Assembly: GCA_002197995.1 (NCBI GenBank)
Contig: NGZR01000003.1
Location: 2,604,001 to 2,668,000 of the forward strand
Source of the DNA: Gaeumannomyces sp. JS-464
Taxonomy: Eukaryota > Ascomycota > Sordariomycetes > Magnaporthales > Magnaporthaceae
DNA: 64,000 nucleotides
Reading direction: 5' to 3'
Shown piece by piece: positions 11,377-24,263 of the stretch. The notes beneath the pieces were generated by a model that ran no database searches, had not been told where the DNA came from, and saw only the letters and a program-made list of their open reading frames with translations. Position 1 is the first letter of the stretch; every line of letters begins with the position of its first letter. Made by a program: the position numbers and the translations under genes.

Positions 11377-11817
11377 TCATGAGATATCGAGCTCCATATC
11401 ATCGGCTGCTTTTGTATCGGTCTCGTCCTTGGTCGCGGTGGCGGAAGCCTTCTTCTCCTGGATGTCTGATCCCACATCGACAGGTTAGCTACCAGGACGG
11501 AGTCAGGGGAGACGGCGCGTAGCGGTCCATGGGGAAAACGGCATACCCTTCATCTCCACCTCTCCCTCGGCCTCCATCCTGCGCTTCAGGGCGTGGTTCA
11601 TCTTTCTGTCGAGCTTCCGCTGTTTCTTGGCGCTGATCGGCGCGCCGGCTCCGCTTGTCGGCAGCAGACCAGGCCTGGCGCCGCGCCTCGTGGCCGCCTT
11701 CTCGACGCGCGAGAGCTTGCCCTCGGCCGACTTCTTCTGCGCCGTCTTGCGCACCTTGGCGGCGCGGGCCGCCATCCGGTTCTTGGACGGCCTATTGGGG
11801 TTCTTGACTGAAGGCAT
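11377..11817 (-). CDS. ALB1: Ribosome biogenesis protein Alb1 (119 aa)
   Basis: Small basic nuclear/cytoplasmic shuttling protein that partners Arx1 on pre-60S ribosomal particles. Exons 11817-11547 and 11465-11377, with an 81-nt GT-AG intron (GTATGC...CAG), give 360 nt including the stop. The N-terminus MPSVKNPNRPSKNRMAARAA, the block KLSRVEKAATRRGARPGLLP and the Lys/Arg-rich SAKKQRKLDRKMNHALKRR are the hallmarks of the fungal Alb1 family. The tail DIQEKKAS...DDMELDIS is acidic, as is usual. Splicing is needed, because read-through gives a short unrelated tail. No frameshift. Confidence 0.88.
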
Positions 11818-12106
11818 CCTGGCGGAATCTGGGTTCGAATCGGTAGGTTTGAGATGCGATTAGACCTGGAGACCGTCTGGAAACCTGCGACTCTTTTAGA
11901 TGATGCTGAAATATGTTGTCGCTTCGATCTCCTCTGGCGCCGAACGCTGGAAAGTCAACGCGGAACGAACGAAGCTTTTCGCGCGGGGTGGGAAACTTTT
12001 TAGTGGAGAATCGGAGCATTATCGTTGTGGTGTCGATCATCCCTGACAGCCACACAGGCGTCCCTAGCCACATATGCCGGCTAAAGCACTTTAGTGCTTC
12101 ATGATT

Positions 12107-12180
12107 GGTTCGATGGTGTAGTTGGTTATCACGTGTGCCTCACACGCACAAGGTCCTGAGTTCGAGCCTCGGTCGAATCA
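12107..12180 (+). tRNA. tRNA-Val (anticodon CAC)
   Basis: A 74-nt cloverleaf without intron. The acceptor stem GGTTCGA pairs with TCGAATC, the D arm contains AGTTGGTT, the anticodon stem TGTGC/GCACA closes the loop CTCACAC (anticodon CAC), and the T arm contains GTTCGAGCC. A T-rich stretch suitable for Pol III termination follows (CTTTTGGCTTTTTCC). CCA is not encoded, as expected for a nuclear gene. Confidence 0.93.
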
Positions 12181-12555
12181 ATCTTTTGGCTTTTTCCTTC
12201 CCAGGTGTGAAGGCCTGAAAAGCAAAGAACTTTGTTTTTGCTCCATCACTCGTCGCCGTGGCACAACATTCATCCACCTAAACAGCCCAATTTCTCCGTT
12301 GACTATGTAATCAATCACGTGGGTTTACTACATTACACGGAACAAATCGCTGGCTAACTGGAGTTCCGAAGTATTTGCTCCTCGTTTCCATTCCGCGAGA
12401 GGATCTTCCCAGATTTTTGCCCTCAGTAATTAATTACGATCCCAAAAAAAAAGGATAAAACATAACCCCGAAAGGACCCAAAGCACGGGTTGCATCAATT
12501 AAAAAACCGCAAACAGGTGCCTGCTTTGTTATCATCACCCCCGTGGTTTGCTCGC
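12181..12555. other. Intergenic
   Basis: Between the tRNA terminator and the stop codon of the DUF3659 gene on the other strand, so it mostly holds the 3' UTR of that gene. Nothing else seen. Confidence 0.5.
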
Positions 12556-15515
12556 TTAGCCACCCAGACCGAGCAGGCCACCGCTCTTCTTCTTCTGATT
12601 CTTTCCAGTCAGCGAGTCGGTAAGGGATCCGATTCCGAGCGACTGAAGAATCTGCTTCACTCCCAGGCCGCCCAAAAGGCTGTCAACGAGACCGCCGAGA
12701 CCCAGACCGCTGAGCTGTTGCGTAGAAACAACCGCCGTTAGCTGCTGATGCGTGGGCTAGGGCAACCGCTATAGTCCGGGGGTATAGACGGGTAGGTAAT
12801 AGGGGAAGGGCAAATGCTTACCAGACGGCCGACGAGGCCAAGCACGCCGTTGAGCAGCAGGCCGACGGCGGCGAGGATCTGGAAGAGCGGCTCGCTGAGA
12901 CCCCAGAGAGGGTTGAGCTCCTTCTTCGCATGCGGCATGCCCTCGAGGCGCTTCTTGGCGTCGTCGATGCACTTTGTCACGGTGCCGGTGAGCTCCTTGA
13001 GGATGTCGGCGAGGTGATACTCCTCGGGAGTGGCCTCGCGCGTGGCCGCCTTGTGCTTGGCGTTGGCCTGGATCCGCCCGTCGGGGTCGAGCCCGCGGAT
13101 GACGCCGTTGGCCTCTTGCAGGATCTTGCCGCCCTCCTCGATCAGGGGACGGACCTCCTTGACGAGCTCCTCCTCGTCGAGCTCCTCCTTGGGTGTGCGG
13201 TCTGCCTTTTCGATCTTCTGTTGATGTGGGTAGATGCATTAGTCGCTGTACTTAGTGGTGAGTTCATCGAGAGGAGGGGGAGATGCTTGACAAACCCTCG
13301 TGATCATCTCGCAGATGGGCTTGATCTTGTCGAGCACCTGCGTCAGGGCAATGCTCATGCGCTTGGCCAGCTCCTTGTCCTTCTCGTCGAGCTCGCGCTT
13401 GGCCTTGTCCTCGGCCGACTCCTCCTCGACCGGCTCGGGCGGGATGTCAGCCAGTAGCGAGACGTGGCCGACGGTGTTGCCCTTGCCGTCGACGACGTCG
13501 CCGTCGTCGTCAATCTCCTTGCCGGCGCAGACACTGAGCTCGCCCGTTGTCAGCTTGCCCACCAGGTTGCCGTCCTGGTCCACGACGTTGCCCTCGCGGT
13601 TTACGCGCCGGCCAGCCATGGGGTTGGTGCGCTTCTCGACCTCGGGCTCCTCCCAGCGCTCCGCCGAGCCGAGCACGTTGCCGTTCTTGTCCACGACGTC
13701 GCCGTCCTCGTCGACCACGCGGCCGGCCAGCGCCTTGGCGTCGCCCTTGACCAGGCGGCCCACCACGTCGCCGCCGGGGGTCACGACCTTGCCGTCACGC
13801 GTGACGGTCAGGCCCGAGAGCTCGGCGAAGGGTCCTTCCTTGGAGCCCTCACGCTCGCCCTCGGACACGACCTCGGCGCGGCCGAGCACGTCACCGCTCT
13901 CGCTGAGGATGTTGCCCTTCTTGTCGCACATGCGGCCGACCATGCGCCTGGCGTCGCCCTCGACGACGCGCCCGAAGATGGTGCCGCTGCCGTCGACGAC
14001 GTTGCCGGCCTTGTTGACGCGCTTGCCGGCCAGGATGGACCGGTCGACCTCGGGCTCCGGCTCGGCCTCGGGCTCCGGCTCGGGCTCCCAGCGCTCGGCC
14101 TTGCCGACGACGTTGCCGGCGCGGTCGAGGATGTCGCCGTCCGGGTCGACCTTCATGCCGCGCAGCTTCTTGGCGTCACCCTCGATCACCCTGCCGATCT
14201 CCTCGCCCTCGAACACGACCATGCCCTTGGCGTTGACCACGGCGTCCGGGAAGGCCTCGTACGGGCCCGAGTCCTTGGTCATGGACTCGAGCTCGTCGGC
14301 CGGAATGGGCTCGGCGCGCCCCATGACGGAGCCGCTGTCATTCCAAATAGCGCCCGTCTCGTCGACGCGCTTGCCGACCAGGTGGGCGAGAACACCCTCC
14401 TTGATGCGCCCGACCACCTTGCCGTCGCTGTTGACGACATTGCCGCCCTTGTTGACTTTGCCGCCTTTCAGGATGGTGTAGTCTACTTGGTCGGCCGCCT
14501 CCTCGGCGACCTCCCCAGCCTCGGTAGCGGCCCCTTCGGCGGTCTCATGCGCCTTCTCGGTCGGGCCGTCCAGCTTGGCCTCCGTGTCTTCATTAACTTC
14601 GCCCGTCTTGGCCTCGGCGGTCTCGTCGAGCTCTGTCCTTGTTGCCCTCTGGGCTCGCGTCAAGCCTATCCTTGCTGTCTTCGACGACTCCCTCAAGCTT
14701 TTCTTTCCCTCCTCAGCAGTGTCGCCGACTTGGGCCTCTGTCTCACCCAACTTTTCGTCTCCCTGCTTGGTGGCGGCATCTTCCACCTTCTCCTCGCCCT
14801 GCTTGGACACATCGCCGCCCGCGCCGACGGCAGAGCCGACAGCCGAGCCGATCTTGCTCATACCCTCCTTGACGGTAGAGCCGGTCATGCTGGCCTCATC
14901 GGCGGGCTTCTCCTGTTTTTCACCGATCTTGCTGGTGGTGTAGGCAGACTTCTCTTTGTCTTGCTCGACATCCTCTCCAATCGGCTCGGGCTCGACCTCC
15001 TGGAGATCTGGCTGCCCAGTCGTCTCGTCTGGTTTGGCCTTGTCATCAACCTTGGTGCCGGCCTTGCTTGATGCTTCGTCCTCGCCCTGCTTCTGCCCAG
15101 GCTTGACGTCCTCGCCAGTCTTGGTGCCGATCTTGCTCGGCGATGCACCAGCATCAGTCTTCTGGTCGCCCTTAGGGGCCTTGGCATCGAGGTCGGCTGC
15201 CGAGGCGGCCTTGCTCTCGTTGCTGTCGACGGCATCCTCGGGCGACAGCTCCTCCTCGGGCACATTGAGTCCGTTGGCGGTGTAGTGGTCTCCGTCCAGC
15301 GACTCCTCCGGGATGGCAGACTTGTAGTCGCTCTTGGCAACGGACGGCGACGCCTTGGCGCCGTTGGTCATGGACTCTGCGGCATCTTTCTCCTGAGGCT
15401 TGCGCTTGGGCTCGACGTCACGGAAGTAGTGATCCTCCCCGTCGGGATAGGCGCCCACTGGACGGGGTTTCTCCCAGGGCGACCGTGCCGCCGGTGAGTG
15501 TGCCACCTCGGCCAT
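12556..15515 (-). CDS. DUF3659-repeat, LEA-like protein (924 aa)
   Basis: Three exons: 15515-13296, 13217-12822 and 12714-12556, all introns phase 0 (78 and 107 nt; the first donor is GTTTGT). Residues about 1-340 are acidic, Lys/Glu/Ala-rich and repetitive (for example KIGTKTGEDVKPGQKQG), like LEA and other disordered stress proteins. Residues about 343-690 carry a long series of units of the type GKRVNKAGNVVDGSGTIFGR...EGDARRMVGR, the DUF3659 repeat; I see about ten half-units. Then come a charged helical region (EDKAKRELDEKDKELAKRM), a conserved helical domain (about 740-870), and a Gly/Leu-rich hydrophobic end (LLLNGVLGLVGRL, LGLGGLVDSLLGGLG). Family known, function unknown; desiccation, stress or spore roles are inference. 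A shorter DUF3659 paralogue lies at 17556-18773 on the same strand. Confidence 0.85.
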
Positions 15516-17555
15516 GCTGCTGGAGTCTTCTTGTGGTTGTTCTTTTATGCTTTCGTGGTGTCGACGGTGTATGTTGCAGAGGTTGCAGCAACAGAGGCAC
15601 TTTACAGTCTTAGCTGCCAGTGTAAGTCCCCTGCGGTCTGAAATCTTGGGAAAGCGTATGTCACCACGTTAACAGATTACAATAGTTGCTTCCTAGATGG
15701 AAGACTGATTGGCTGATTGGAAAATATCGCTAAATATGCTTATACAATAGCGAAGATCGCGGGGATGTGATGGTTTACTGGACAGCCACAGTTGATCATC
15801 GTGCCAGAGAGAGAGCCGCCTTATATCCCCGTTTGAGGCTGTAAGTCTGCGGGCTCCTCAACGAGGGACGTACGTAGGGCAGCAGGAAACGAAGAATGGA
15901 CGTCATCACAGGATCCAAGGGCTACGTCACAGACAAAGTTAAGTTTGTGGAGGGCCTCAGCTCACGGGTCTGTGTGCTCCTCGGCTCGTCCGCTACAACC
16001 TGTCCACATCAAAGGGCGCGGGGATACCCTTCCCATCCGCTAGGCGCCAACGTCTGCCGGGTGCAGTGCAGATTACATTTCCCTGATCGAGGGCATCTCG
16101 TGTGACAGAAGCAACGCCACATACACCGGAAGGCCTTCTTTCGCGTTAGGCGTTGGCTCCCTTGGAGGTGTACGACTTCATGACCGATGATGTCGTACGT
16201 ACCAGTCGTCTATCTTGTGACGGAGGGCGCGCAAGAGAGTGCTCAGGGTACCGCTGTCACTGGACGAGGCTCGTTTCGCCAGCTAGCCATGGAGGAGGAA
16301 GCCGTGCTACATCCGCTGCGTTTCTGACGGCCTAGTCTCAGTGGTCTCCTATCCGCAGCAGTAGCCCGGCGCAGATCGAGGCAGCCTGCTCATTGGATGA
16401 GGCTCACCCAGGGATCCATGTAGTGGGTGGCCAGGAAACCGGTTATTGGAGCACTTGTGGCTTGTGTGTGATGCCAAAAGTGTGGCGAATGACCTCGGCC
16501 GGACGACAATCCTCTATGGAGAGTCGCCCTCCCTCCTTGCTTGTCCATCAGCCACTAGGAGGGAAGGGTGATTGATGGATGCATGTTGTGTTTCGGATGC
16601 AGCAGGCTGCATCCTCGGGGTAGACACGCGCCCGGGCCGTAGCTCCCTCCAACCCCCCCACGTGGCCCTTCAGTTTCTCATCCGATCTCCAGCGCACTTA
16701 TCGGGAACCAAGGAGCCAAGAAGCCAAGCGAGCAATGAGTGCGCTCTTCCCCCCGTTGGAAGGATGGAGGTGATCGACAATGCACCCTATTAGGCCCTCT
16801 GCAGCCGCTGCATTGCAGATCTCTTTCGGCTGGGCTGGAATAATCTTCCCGTCTACATGCCTCAGACTACCCCACGCCTTCACTTACTTGCTTCAAACCA
16901 CCTAACTACCAGATAGCATCACTGACAAGCACGCCGAGGCTTTACAGAGTTGTTTTCTTCTTGATACGTCATGTACAGTAAGTAGTATCGTCCCCCTCCT
17001 CTTCATCTACTCCCCATCATCTCTCCATCAGCCCTACCTGAAGTCTGCAATATTACACCAACAAGTCATTCCTTCGCTTTCGTCTGTTATAGTCAACCCG
17101 CAAGCCACTACCCCTCGTTCCCCTCCTCCTCGGTCACCGGTCCTCAGAAACCTGTCTCCAAACCCGTCAAGTGACGCGGGAGCTGACGACAGCTTTCCTC
17201 TGCCGGATCGTCGCGTCGGGGCATCTGGGAGCCTCCCCCTGCAGCAGTCTGACAGATATTCCAGCACTGCCCATGTGAGTTGAATCCATTCCCCCCGCCC
17301 AACCAGAAACATTCGACCAGCTCTCTCACACCGGGCTCTGTGACCACCCTAGCTACACGAACAGAGGGATGAAGAAATACCCATAGCTTAGGAAGCCTAT
17401 CATTTGTGTTTCGCTACCTCCGGGCCTCCTCGACATTTGTCGTTGCGTCTCTCGTGAGACGGCACTCCAGATATCGGGACGGAACACAAATTCTCGTATC
17501 TATCTCCTTCCTCACACCGCAAGCCCCTAATAACTAACTTCATATCTTTCATGTA
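15516..17555. other. Intergenic between two DUF3659 genes
   Basis: About 2 kb holding the promoter of the 924-aa gene and the 3' end of its shorter paralogue. Part of it is CT-rich (16970-17530). No ORF with recognisable features. Confidence 0.45.
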
Positions 17556-18773
17556 TTACGTGGTAAAGTTGAACCGGGGCTGCTGCCCCGCAAAAACGGT
17601 CGGGATCCGTATTGTTAGCTGGATCCCCTCTGTGGTCGACTTAATGTCGAGGAAAATGTCGGACGGGCTTTCGTTCTCTTTCTTCCAGTCCGCCGCGTTC
17701 TTGGGTCTTTCTCCTGGCCCTGCAGCTCCTCCAGTGCTGGCACCCTGCCTCGGGCCGGGTCCGGGTTCGGGCGCCGCGGCGGGGCCTTGGGCTCCTCGGT
17801 GGTCCGACATGGGCTTCTTTGAGCCGCTCTGGCTACCCGCTGCCGCTGCTGCTGCCGCCTCCTCACCCGGCTTCGGGTCCTTGGAGGCATCCCGGAAATG
17901 GCCGATGATGTTGCCGAGAGAGTCTAGGATGTTCCCCCTATGATCCACCTGGAGGCTGGCGCTTGGTTTGCCAATATACTGGTCTATACTCTTTGGAGAC
18001 GAGGTTTGTTGTGACGATGTCACCATTTCATCCTCGTTCTCCTCAGGGTCCTCGATATTGGAACCAGCCTCGGCGTAAACCTCGTCGTCTTCTTCCATCT
18101 CAACCTCTTTCCCCTTGCCCTTGTTCCTATCTGCGATCTCCGCCACGTAACCTAGCAGCTCTCCGTCATCGCCGAGCACGTCTCCGCGCTGGTTCAAGAC
18201 GGTGCGGCCGACCATGGACGGCAGGTCTCCAGCAACGCGGCCCAGCACACTGCTGTCGTCGTCGACAACATCGCCGTACTCGTTGATGGCCTTGCCGATC
18301 AGCCTCGCCGTCACCCAACGTGGGATTCTGGGTCTGTTTGATGACGGTATGTGATCCTCGCCGTTGATGCCCCGAGGCGGGGGTGACTCCGAGGATCCGA
18401 CGCCTTCCACCCCGGCCACGGCGGGTATGGGACCGATCGGGCCGATTGGGGCAATGTACGCCGGCTCCTTTTGGTACGCATCGTAAGCGCTGCCGATGAT
18501 GGTTGGCTTTTTTGTGATGCTAGGACTGGTGCTCTTGCGGCGCTGCTCCTCGTTGCGCCCTTTCTTGAGCTTCTCCTTGCCCTTCTCCGGCTTTTCCTTT
18601 TCTTGTTGCTGCTCTTGGTCGTAGCCGATATCCGCGGTAATTTCCTCAGGCTCTACCTCCCCGAGGTCCTCGACCCTCAAGTCGCCGAGCTCATCCTCCA
18701 GCGGCCGACTGCTGCTCATAGCAGGTGGGTTCTTGCCCCTTGCCTTTGGGCTGGCCGGATTGGAGTCCGACAT
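17556..18773 (-). CDS. DUF3659-repeat protein, short paralogue (405 aa)
   Basis: Single exon. The frame stays open upstream to 19007, but I take the ATG at 18773 (MSDSNPASPKARGKNPP), because the extra 78 codons are Cys-rich and low in family character. Residues 30-130 are charged (EEITADIGYDQEQQQEKEKP and Lys/Arg-rich). DUF3659 units lie at about 148-213 (GKAINEYGDVVDDDSSVLGR, GRTVLNQRGDVLGDDGELLG), and a third at about 263-293 (DHRGNILDSLGNIIGHF). A Pro/Gly/Ala-rich linker (about 320-365) precedes a tail that alternates hydrophobic and polar residues (IFLDIKSTTEGIQLTIRI). It lacks the Gly/Leu end of the larger neighbour. Function unknown. Confidence 0.8.
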   Translation of the reverse strand: MSDSNPASPKARGKNPPAMSSSRPLEDELGDLRVEDLGEVEPEEITADIGYDQEQQQEKEKPEKGKEKLKKGRNEEQRRKSTSPSITKKPTIIGSAYDAYQKEPAYIAPIGPIGPIPAVAGVEGVGSSESPPPRGINGEDHIPSSNRPRIPRWVTARLIGKAINEYGDVVDDDSSVLGRVAGDLPSMVGRTVLNQRGDVLGDDGELLGYVAEIADRNKGKGKEVEMEEDDEVYAEAGSNIEDPEENEDEMVTSSQQTSSPKSIDQYIGKPSASLQVDHRGNILDSLGNIIGHFRDASKDPKPGEEAAAAAAAGSQSGSKKPMSDHRGAQGPAAAPEPGPGPRQGASTGGAAGPGERPKNAADWKKENESPSDIFLDIKSTTEGIQLTIRIPTVFAGQQPRFNFTT

Positions 18774-21700
18774 CTTCGGCACCAGCCGATGGAGAGTCCG
18801 TTGAAGGATTGGCAGCGCCAGGTTGCCGAAATGCGCTGAACGTGATTTTGCGTGTAAAAGGTCGCCTGGCACAGCCAATTGATACCCCACACACCACCTG
18901 CACAACGTCTTGGCTTGTGTGTGGACAGACTGTGTACAAAGGCGGCGGCCAGCTGCTTGTGCAGATGGGTGCCTGGTGAGGACGTCCGAAGTCAACCCGA
19001 CTAGCACGTTCGGATGATGAGCGCTCAGATGTGTGGCTGATCCCGGAGGAAAAAGAAAGTGTGCTTGTGTGAGAGAGATGGCGTGAAGCAGAGAGTGATC
19101 CTTTACGTCACTGGGCGGTAGTGAAACGCAGTGATGAGACGGGACATCGGTGAGCAGGATGTAGCCAGAAAAAGACAGGTGAGAGGTTCAGACCGTCAAA
19201 TGTGCTGATCGCTCTGGCAAAAGAACCCCAAGCTCCAGGGAGATGCCCGGTATGAGGACTGTGGAATAGCACCGACCGCAGCGCAGTCCAGGGGAAGTAG
19301 GGGCGGGTTGGGTGCTGTGTCGTCTGGCCGAGTAGGCGTGTCTATAGGAGAAAGCGGCGCTAAAGCCCGCGCGGCCGTCCTGCTTCAGCTCCAGCTCCAG
19401 GGGGTGTGTGATGGCGGCGTTGAGTCGACTCTGCTCTGGCCTATTCTGCCTCTCTGTCGTCACCCTGCCCGCCTACTCGCCCGCCATTCACGCAAGTTGA
19501 GACGGGGCTCAGTTAAGGGATGGCAACAGGAGCAGCAGCAGCAGCAGCAGCCGCGAGAGAGCAACAGTCATCACCGAGAGGACTGGACAGACGTATCAGG
19601 CCAGACGGGGGAGCGGGCCGGTCCCAGGTTCCCACAAAATCCATGATGTCATTCGGACATTGGCTCTCGGGACTTTTATGCGCAGGGGAGGGACGCCGGT
19701 ATGCCTAACGCTTGCTCTGCTCCCCGGCAGGCTGCACTATGACCACAGGCTGTTTTTCGGGCTTGGCTGAGGCCTTAGAAAGGAGGAAAGGTAACATCGC
19801 CCGGCTCACAGTGACAGCGGCCAAATCACATCCCGGCCGTGCCTCGACCCCTACACCTCGTGACTGCGTGACGAACAAATTAGCGCTGAGGACGTACCGC
19901 GTATACTATAGTCTGTCTGCTATACCGCAGAGGACGGGGCACTACGTAGACCTCCGCCAGACGTTGGTGCAGACGGCACACGCCACACCCAACAGCTAGC
20001 GAGGTCGTGATGGATGGTAGTCCCTGGGGCTGATGAGCATAACGCATGCAAGGTTCTGCGCTAAGCATGCAGTGCAAACTTGGAAACCAGTTAGACGATG
20101 TTTCACTGGGCTCTCGGCGAGCGCTGCTTCCAGGGGAGAGGAGGGCGAATCGACCGCAACGGCCTCTAGTTTAGCCGCATCACACCGGCCACACCCCCAA
20201 GCCGTGATCTGCGATACCCAGGGCGGGCGCATGGCGCGATATCAGCCACAGAGCTAACGCGGATACGGACCTAGCGTGCTGGAGCCTAGAGATGACTGGC
20301 CATCTCTCTCGACGCTAACAAGCGAGGAGGACAGCAAACGGGCAGGCAAAGGCGGGCAGTCTATCGCCGCAGGAGAAAGAGCTGGCCAGCTCGGGCAGCC
20401 ACTCGCAATGCCTGACGTGCTCCTTCGCGCACATCACCCCTCTTCAGCGCCAGCCACGAACCCGGCACAACAGCACGGTCGGACCACGTGCCAGCGCCCA
20501 CTTGGCCCTGAGTGGATCGCTGCTAGTAAAATTAGCAGCAAACCAAGCGTGTTTTGGGCGAGCTGTTCGTTGGAGCTGGCGACATCCGCTTGTTGGTATT
20601 ATGTGGGCTCATGCAGCCACATAATGCGCAGCGGGTGAGATGGACAAAAAAAAAAAAAAAAAAAAAACAGAAAAATTCAGAGCGGAGTCTGGAACGCACA
20701 CAGAAAAGTCTAGGGTGACTCGCCCTTTGGGACAGGACAAGATGGGGATGAGCGGATTCTCGGCCCAGTCAGATTGAGCACCGCGCCTGTAGCTGACCTG
20801 CAATGACGTCGCATCGTGATATATGCGGGTCTATTATAGGCGGGGCCAGTCGGAACAGGACTAAAGCACTGGGGATATCCACGCAGGATGTCACGGCGAT
20901 GGCTGGCCCTTCGCAGCGATATCATCGATGCTTTCGATGCTTTCCGGGGGTGAGGAACAGGGCGACAAGAAGATGGCAAAGTGCAGGTTTGGTGGCAGTG
21001 TCCACCCATCCACACCACATTCGTCTTTGGATGGGTCGGAAACGAGCCGGTCCAAGTGCCGCATCCCTCGCTCCCACCCCGCGAGGCCAGACCGCGCACC
21101 CACGGCGGTGCTCAATAAGATCCACCGGTATATTCGCAGCGCAGGCCAGGAGCATTCTGGGCTGGTGCAGAGTGGAGCGCCGAGGAGCACAACGGAATTC
21201 AAACAAACTCGGGCGACGACAAAGCCAAGCCCACAGACCCAAGAGGCTGAAATTTTGCGCTTTCCGCTGTGCAGGCCAGGCGTCGGCATCCTAGCTCGAC
21301 CGACGTTGAAAGTGGAGATGTGTTTGCGGGAAACGGGTGCGAGTTCGGGTACGAGTCATGTCTTCGGCTCAGGCAGCCGCCCGCGGAGCACGCCATTTTG
21401 AATGGACCGCAAAAAACGAACACAGGATCGAGTTCCGGTGTTCCCGCGGCTCGGGCTGTCGGGTCGCTGCATCACACACAATCGAACGGGGCGGGTCTGT
21501 CTTAGATGTTGTGTTCGTCGACGCCAAGACCACCGTCTCCGTCAACGTCGGTGGAGCGACTGGGACTCGAGCTTTTCTGTTCAACCCACTCTGCCGCCCC
21601 GATTGGAGTCCTCACTGTTGAGCAACCGCGGCCTGCGTGCCTGCCCGCTTCGGAAACATTTCGCTCGTTGAACAAATGCGACGGTGCCCAGACTCGATTC

Positions 21701-24263
21701 AGCAAAACCGTGCGACTGGAGAATAATCTGGGACAGGGGTGGGTGGGAAAAGGTGGCAGCGGCTGTGACGTTCTGTTGCGATGCCCCGCCGTTCCTCTCC
21801 TCGTCTCCGCCATAGGTCCGCACCGGTCAGTCAGTCTCTCAGCAGATGCGCATGCCGGACGACACTGGCACCCTCCTAGGAAGAGACGGTCCCGTGTCCG
21901 CTAGGTGCATCGTAGGGCCCGGCACCGAGCGGCAATGTTTGACGAACAAGGAAGGCCAGCGGGCATAAACCCGTGAGCTAGGGATTTATGTGAATCCGGC
22001 TCGGGCTACGGCAACTTTCACAAACGAATAAAACCACAAGCCTCGTTCTCGTCGGCGGCCCCAATGCAGCCCATGCATCCCCTGCACTCTCCTTCCCCGC
22101 CCAGCCGACTGTTGCCAGCCTGGCCGCCAGCATTTCGAGCCACCCACCAACCCCTGGGCAGGCCACGGCCGGCTGTTCAACACGGCGCCAGCTCCCGCCC
22201 TCCCCCTGTCTGACTCACTTCCCCTTGCTCGTGGTCTGTCCGTCTTGAGCACACCCTCCACCCCATGCGTCAACGTTGTACTCGTGAGCTTGGCACGGCT
22301 CAAAGACCGAGCCGCGCCCGTTCTACTCAGTAGAGCCATGGCGCTTTGGCCAACTCTTCAAAAACCCGGAAGGCCATGCCAACCTTTTTGCTTTTTTTTT
22401 TCTGCTGCCGCAGAGAAGGGAACACCTGGGCATGGTTCCATCGCATATGGGTCCTGTCGCCACAGTCGCAGCTCTTCCCATTGGCCAAACTGTGGCTGGG
22501 AAAGTGTGGCACCCACTAGACGAAGGTCTTTGACGTCGCCCGGAGCATTTGCCCCTTTTTTTCTGTTCCCACGCCCCTCAGCCCGCCCCTGGATGCTGCC
22601 ATGTTCAGCTACCGGCCAGCATGCCAGCACCCCGTCGCATGTGGAAACTGACATCGAGATTTCACAAAGGTTTACTTTCAGATTCGCGGAAAAGATGGGA
22701 TTTTTCTTTTCCTCTTATGTTCTGGGTTGTTAGATGACATGGAAACCTGGTACGGAAACGCTGATCTCGGCCTGGGCACTGGGCATTTTACCGTGTGTTG
22801 AGTCGATCATCCTTTCATCTGGCCCGCGAGCTTGTCTCTGCAGGGCCATTGCACCGCTGCAGGCACCTTGCTGCATGGCCATTTTCTTTGTGCAGGTGTT
22901 CGACTCGCCCAGACCTCGATCGAGCTGAGCGAGACGCAATGTAACCGCCCAAAGGCCAAGTCGCCGAGGCATTCGAGCGGACGTCCCGCAACCAACACCG
23001 AGGTCCTGTTTTTTCGCCTTGAGCGCCTGTTCGTCTTCCCTTCGCCTATGCATATGTGTGTCCGTCTCGTCTAGCGAATACCACCCATCTCTATTATTTG
23101 GTGCACCAAAGAAGCCAGATATTATCGTTGCGAGACCAAAAAGCAGGGAAAAACAGGCAAACCTGAAAGACGTTCAAGACCTAAAAAGCAACCACATGAC
23201 GCCAGGGGATACGACCCAAGCAACCGCGCTCCCCACTTCAGACGCCACAAGAGATCGTGCCTGGGTGTGCTTGCCCCGGGACTGCCGACATATCGCCATC
23301 TCCCCAGAAAACCGCATCCGTCGTCCCCAACCCATCTGTCAGTCTATCCGCCTTCAGCCCACCCGGCATCCACCGGGCGCGACGGCAATACAAGCCGCTG
23401 TCCGTCCTGCATAAAAGCGTATTCCAAACGGGCCGACAGCGGCACGCACGTATACCGAAAAGGGAAAAATTCAAGGTAACAATGGTAATTATACAGTGAT
23501 TATTCAGTTCCTAGAAGGGTTTATCCCATGTGTGATTAGCCTCTTCGGGTTGATCGAGTGATTAGGTGTGGAAAGATGAAGCAGAAAAAACGATGCTCTG
23601 CTCCGCTCTGCTCCGCATGCGCCGACCCTCCTTTGTTCGGACGCCCGACCACTGGTCTGATCTGATCCCAGGAAGAAAAGAGAAACAAAAAGAAAAAGAG
23701 AAGCAATGTTCGGTGAGTAATCAACGCCGCTCCCAGCCGAATTCCCCAAGTACGGCTAGCCGGCCGGTCCGCTTCATCTCGATCCCAATAGCCCCCAGCG
23801 CACCTTCTTCTTGTTTACCCCGTTGGCGCGGTGATTTGTGAGGGGCGGGGGCGTTTGGTGATGGTTGCAAGGTATCACCCGCTGCCCACCACCTTTTTTC
23901 CCTCCAGACCGCCGACCAGGCCCGCTGCGCGCCAGTCCTCCGGCCCGAAATTCGACGCCTCTGCATGATTAAAAACACTCAAGTTTCGCTGAAAAGGTTG
24001 GTAATGAGCGGTCATTAACCCGTCCTTTGGACACATGTGTAAGAACTCTTGGCTGTGATTTTGAAGAAGGCACCATCAAGGTGGCCCATAGCTGGGAGGT
24101 GACCATGGAAGCGGGAGGAGAATGTGGGAGAATAGGATACGTGGGGGAGATGGTGGGAAGGGGAAAGTGAACGGGCATGCAGAGCAAAGCAAGTGGAGAA
24201 AAAGCTGCAGATAGCGGAGAAGAACAAAAAAAAACACAGCAGGGAGCAGGGGGTAGAGAGAAC
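18774..24263. other. Long gene-poor block (about 5.5 kb)
   Basis: No ORF here shows a domain, signal peptide or good splice structure, although base composition is not AT-rich. Visible items: an A22 run at 20646-20667, a CAG-like run at about 19527-19552, and the alternative 3' exon candidate for the small gene at 24264-24635 (24015-24204, minus strand). It may hold long promoters or non-coding transcripts; I cannot support any. Confidence 0.4.
20646..20667. repeat. Poly-A tract (A22)
   Basis: Uninterrupted A22 in the gene-poor block. There is no adjacent retroelement ORF and no clear target-site duplication. Confidence 0.9.

Noticed and set aside
13300..15071. Long plus-strand ORFs (393 and 535 codons) opposite the large DUF3659 gene
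   Set aside because: They are antisense reflections of the repetitive GC-rich coding strand. The minus strand has the start, splice sites and repeat domains.
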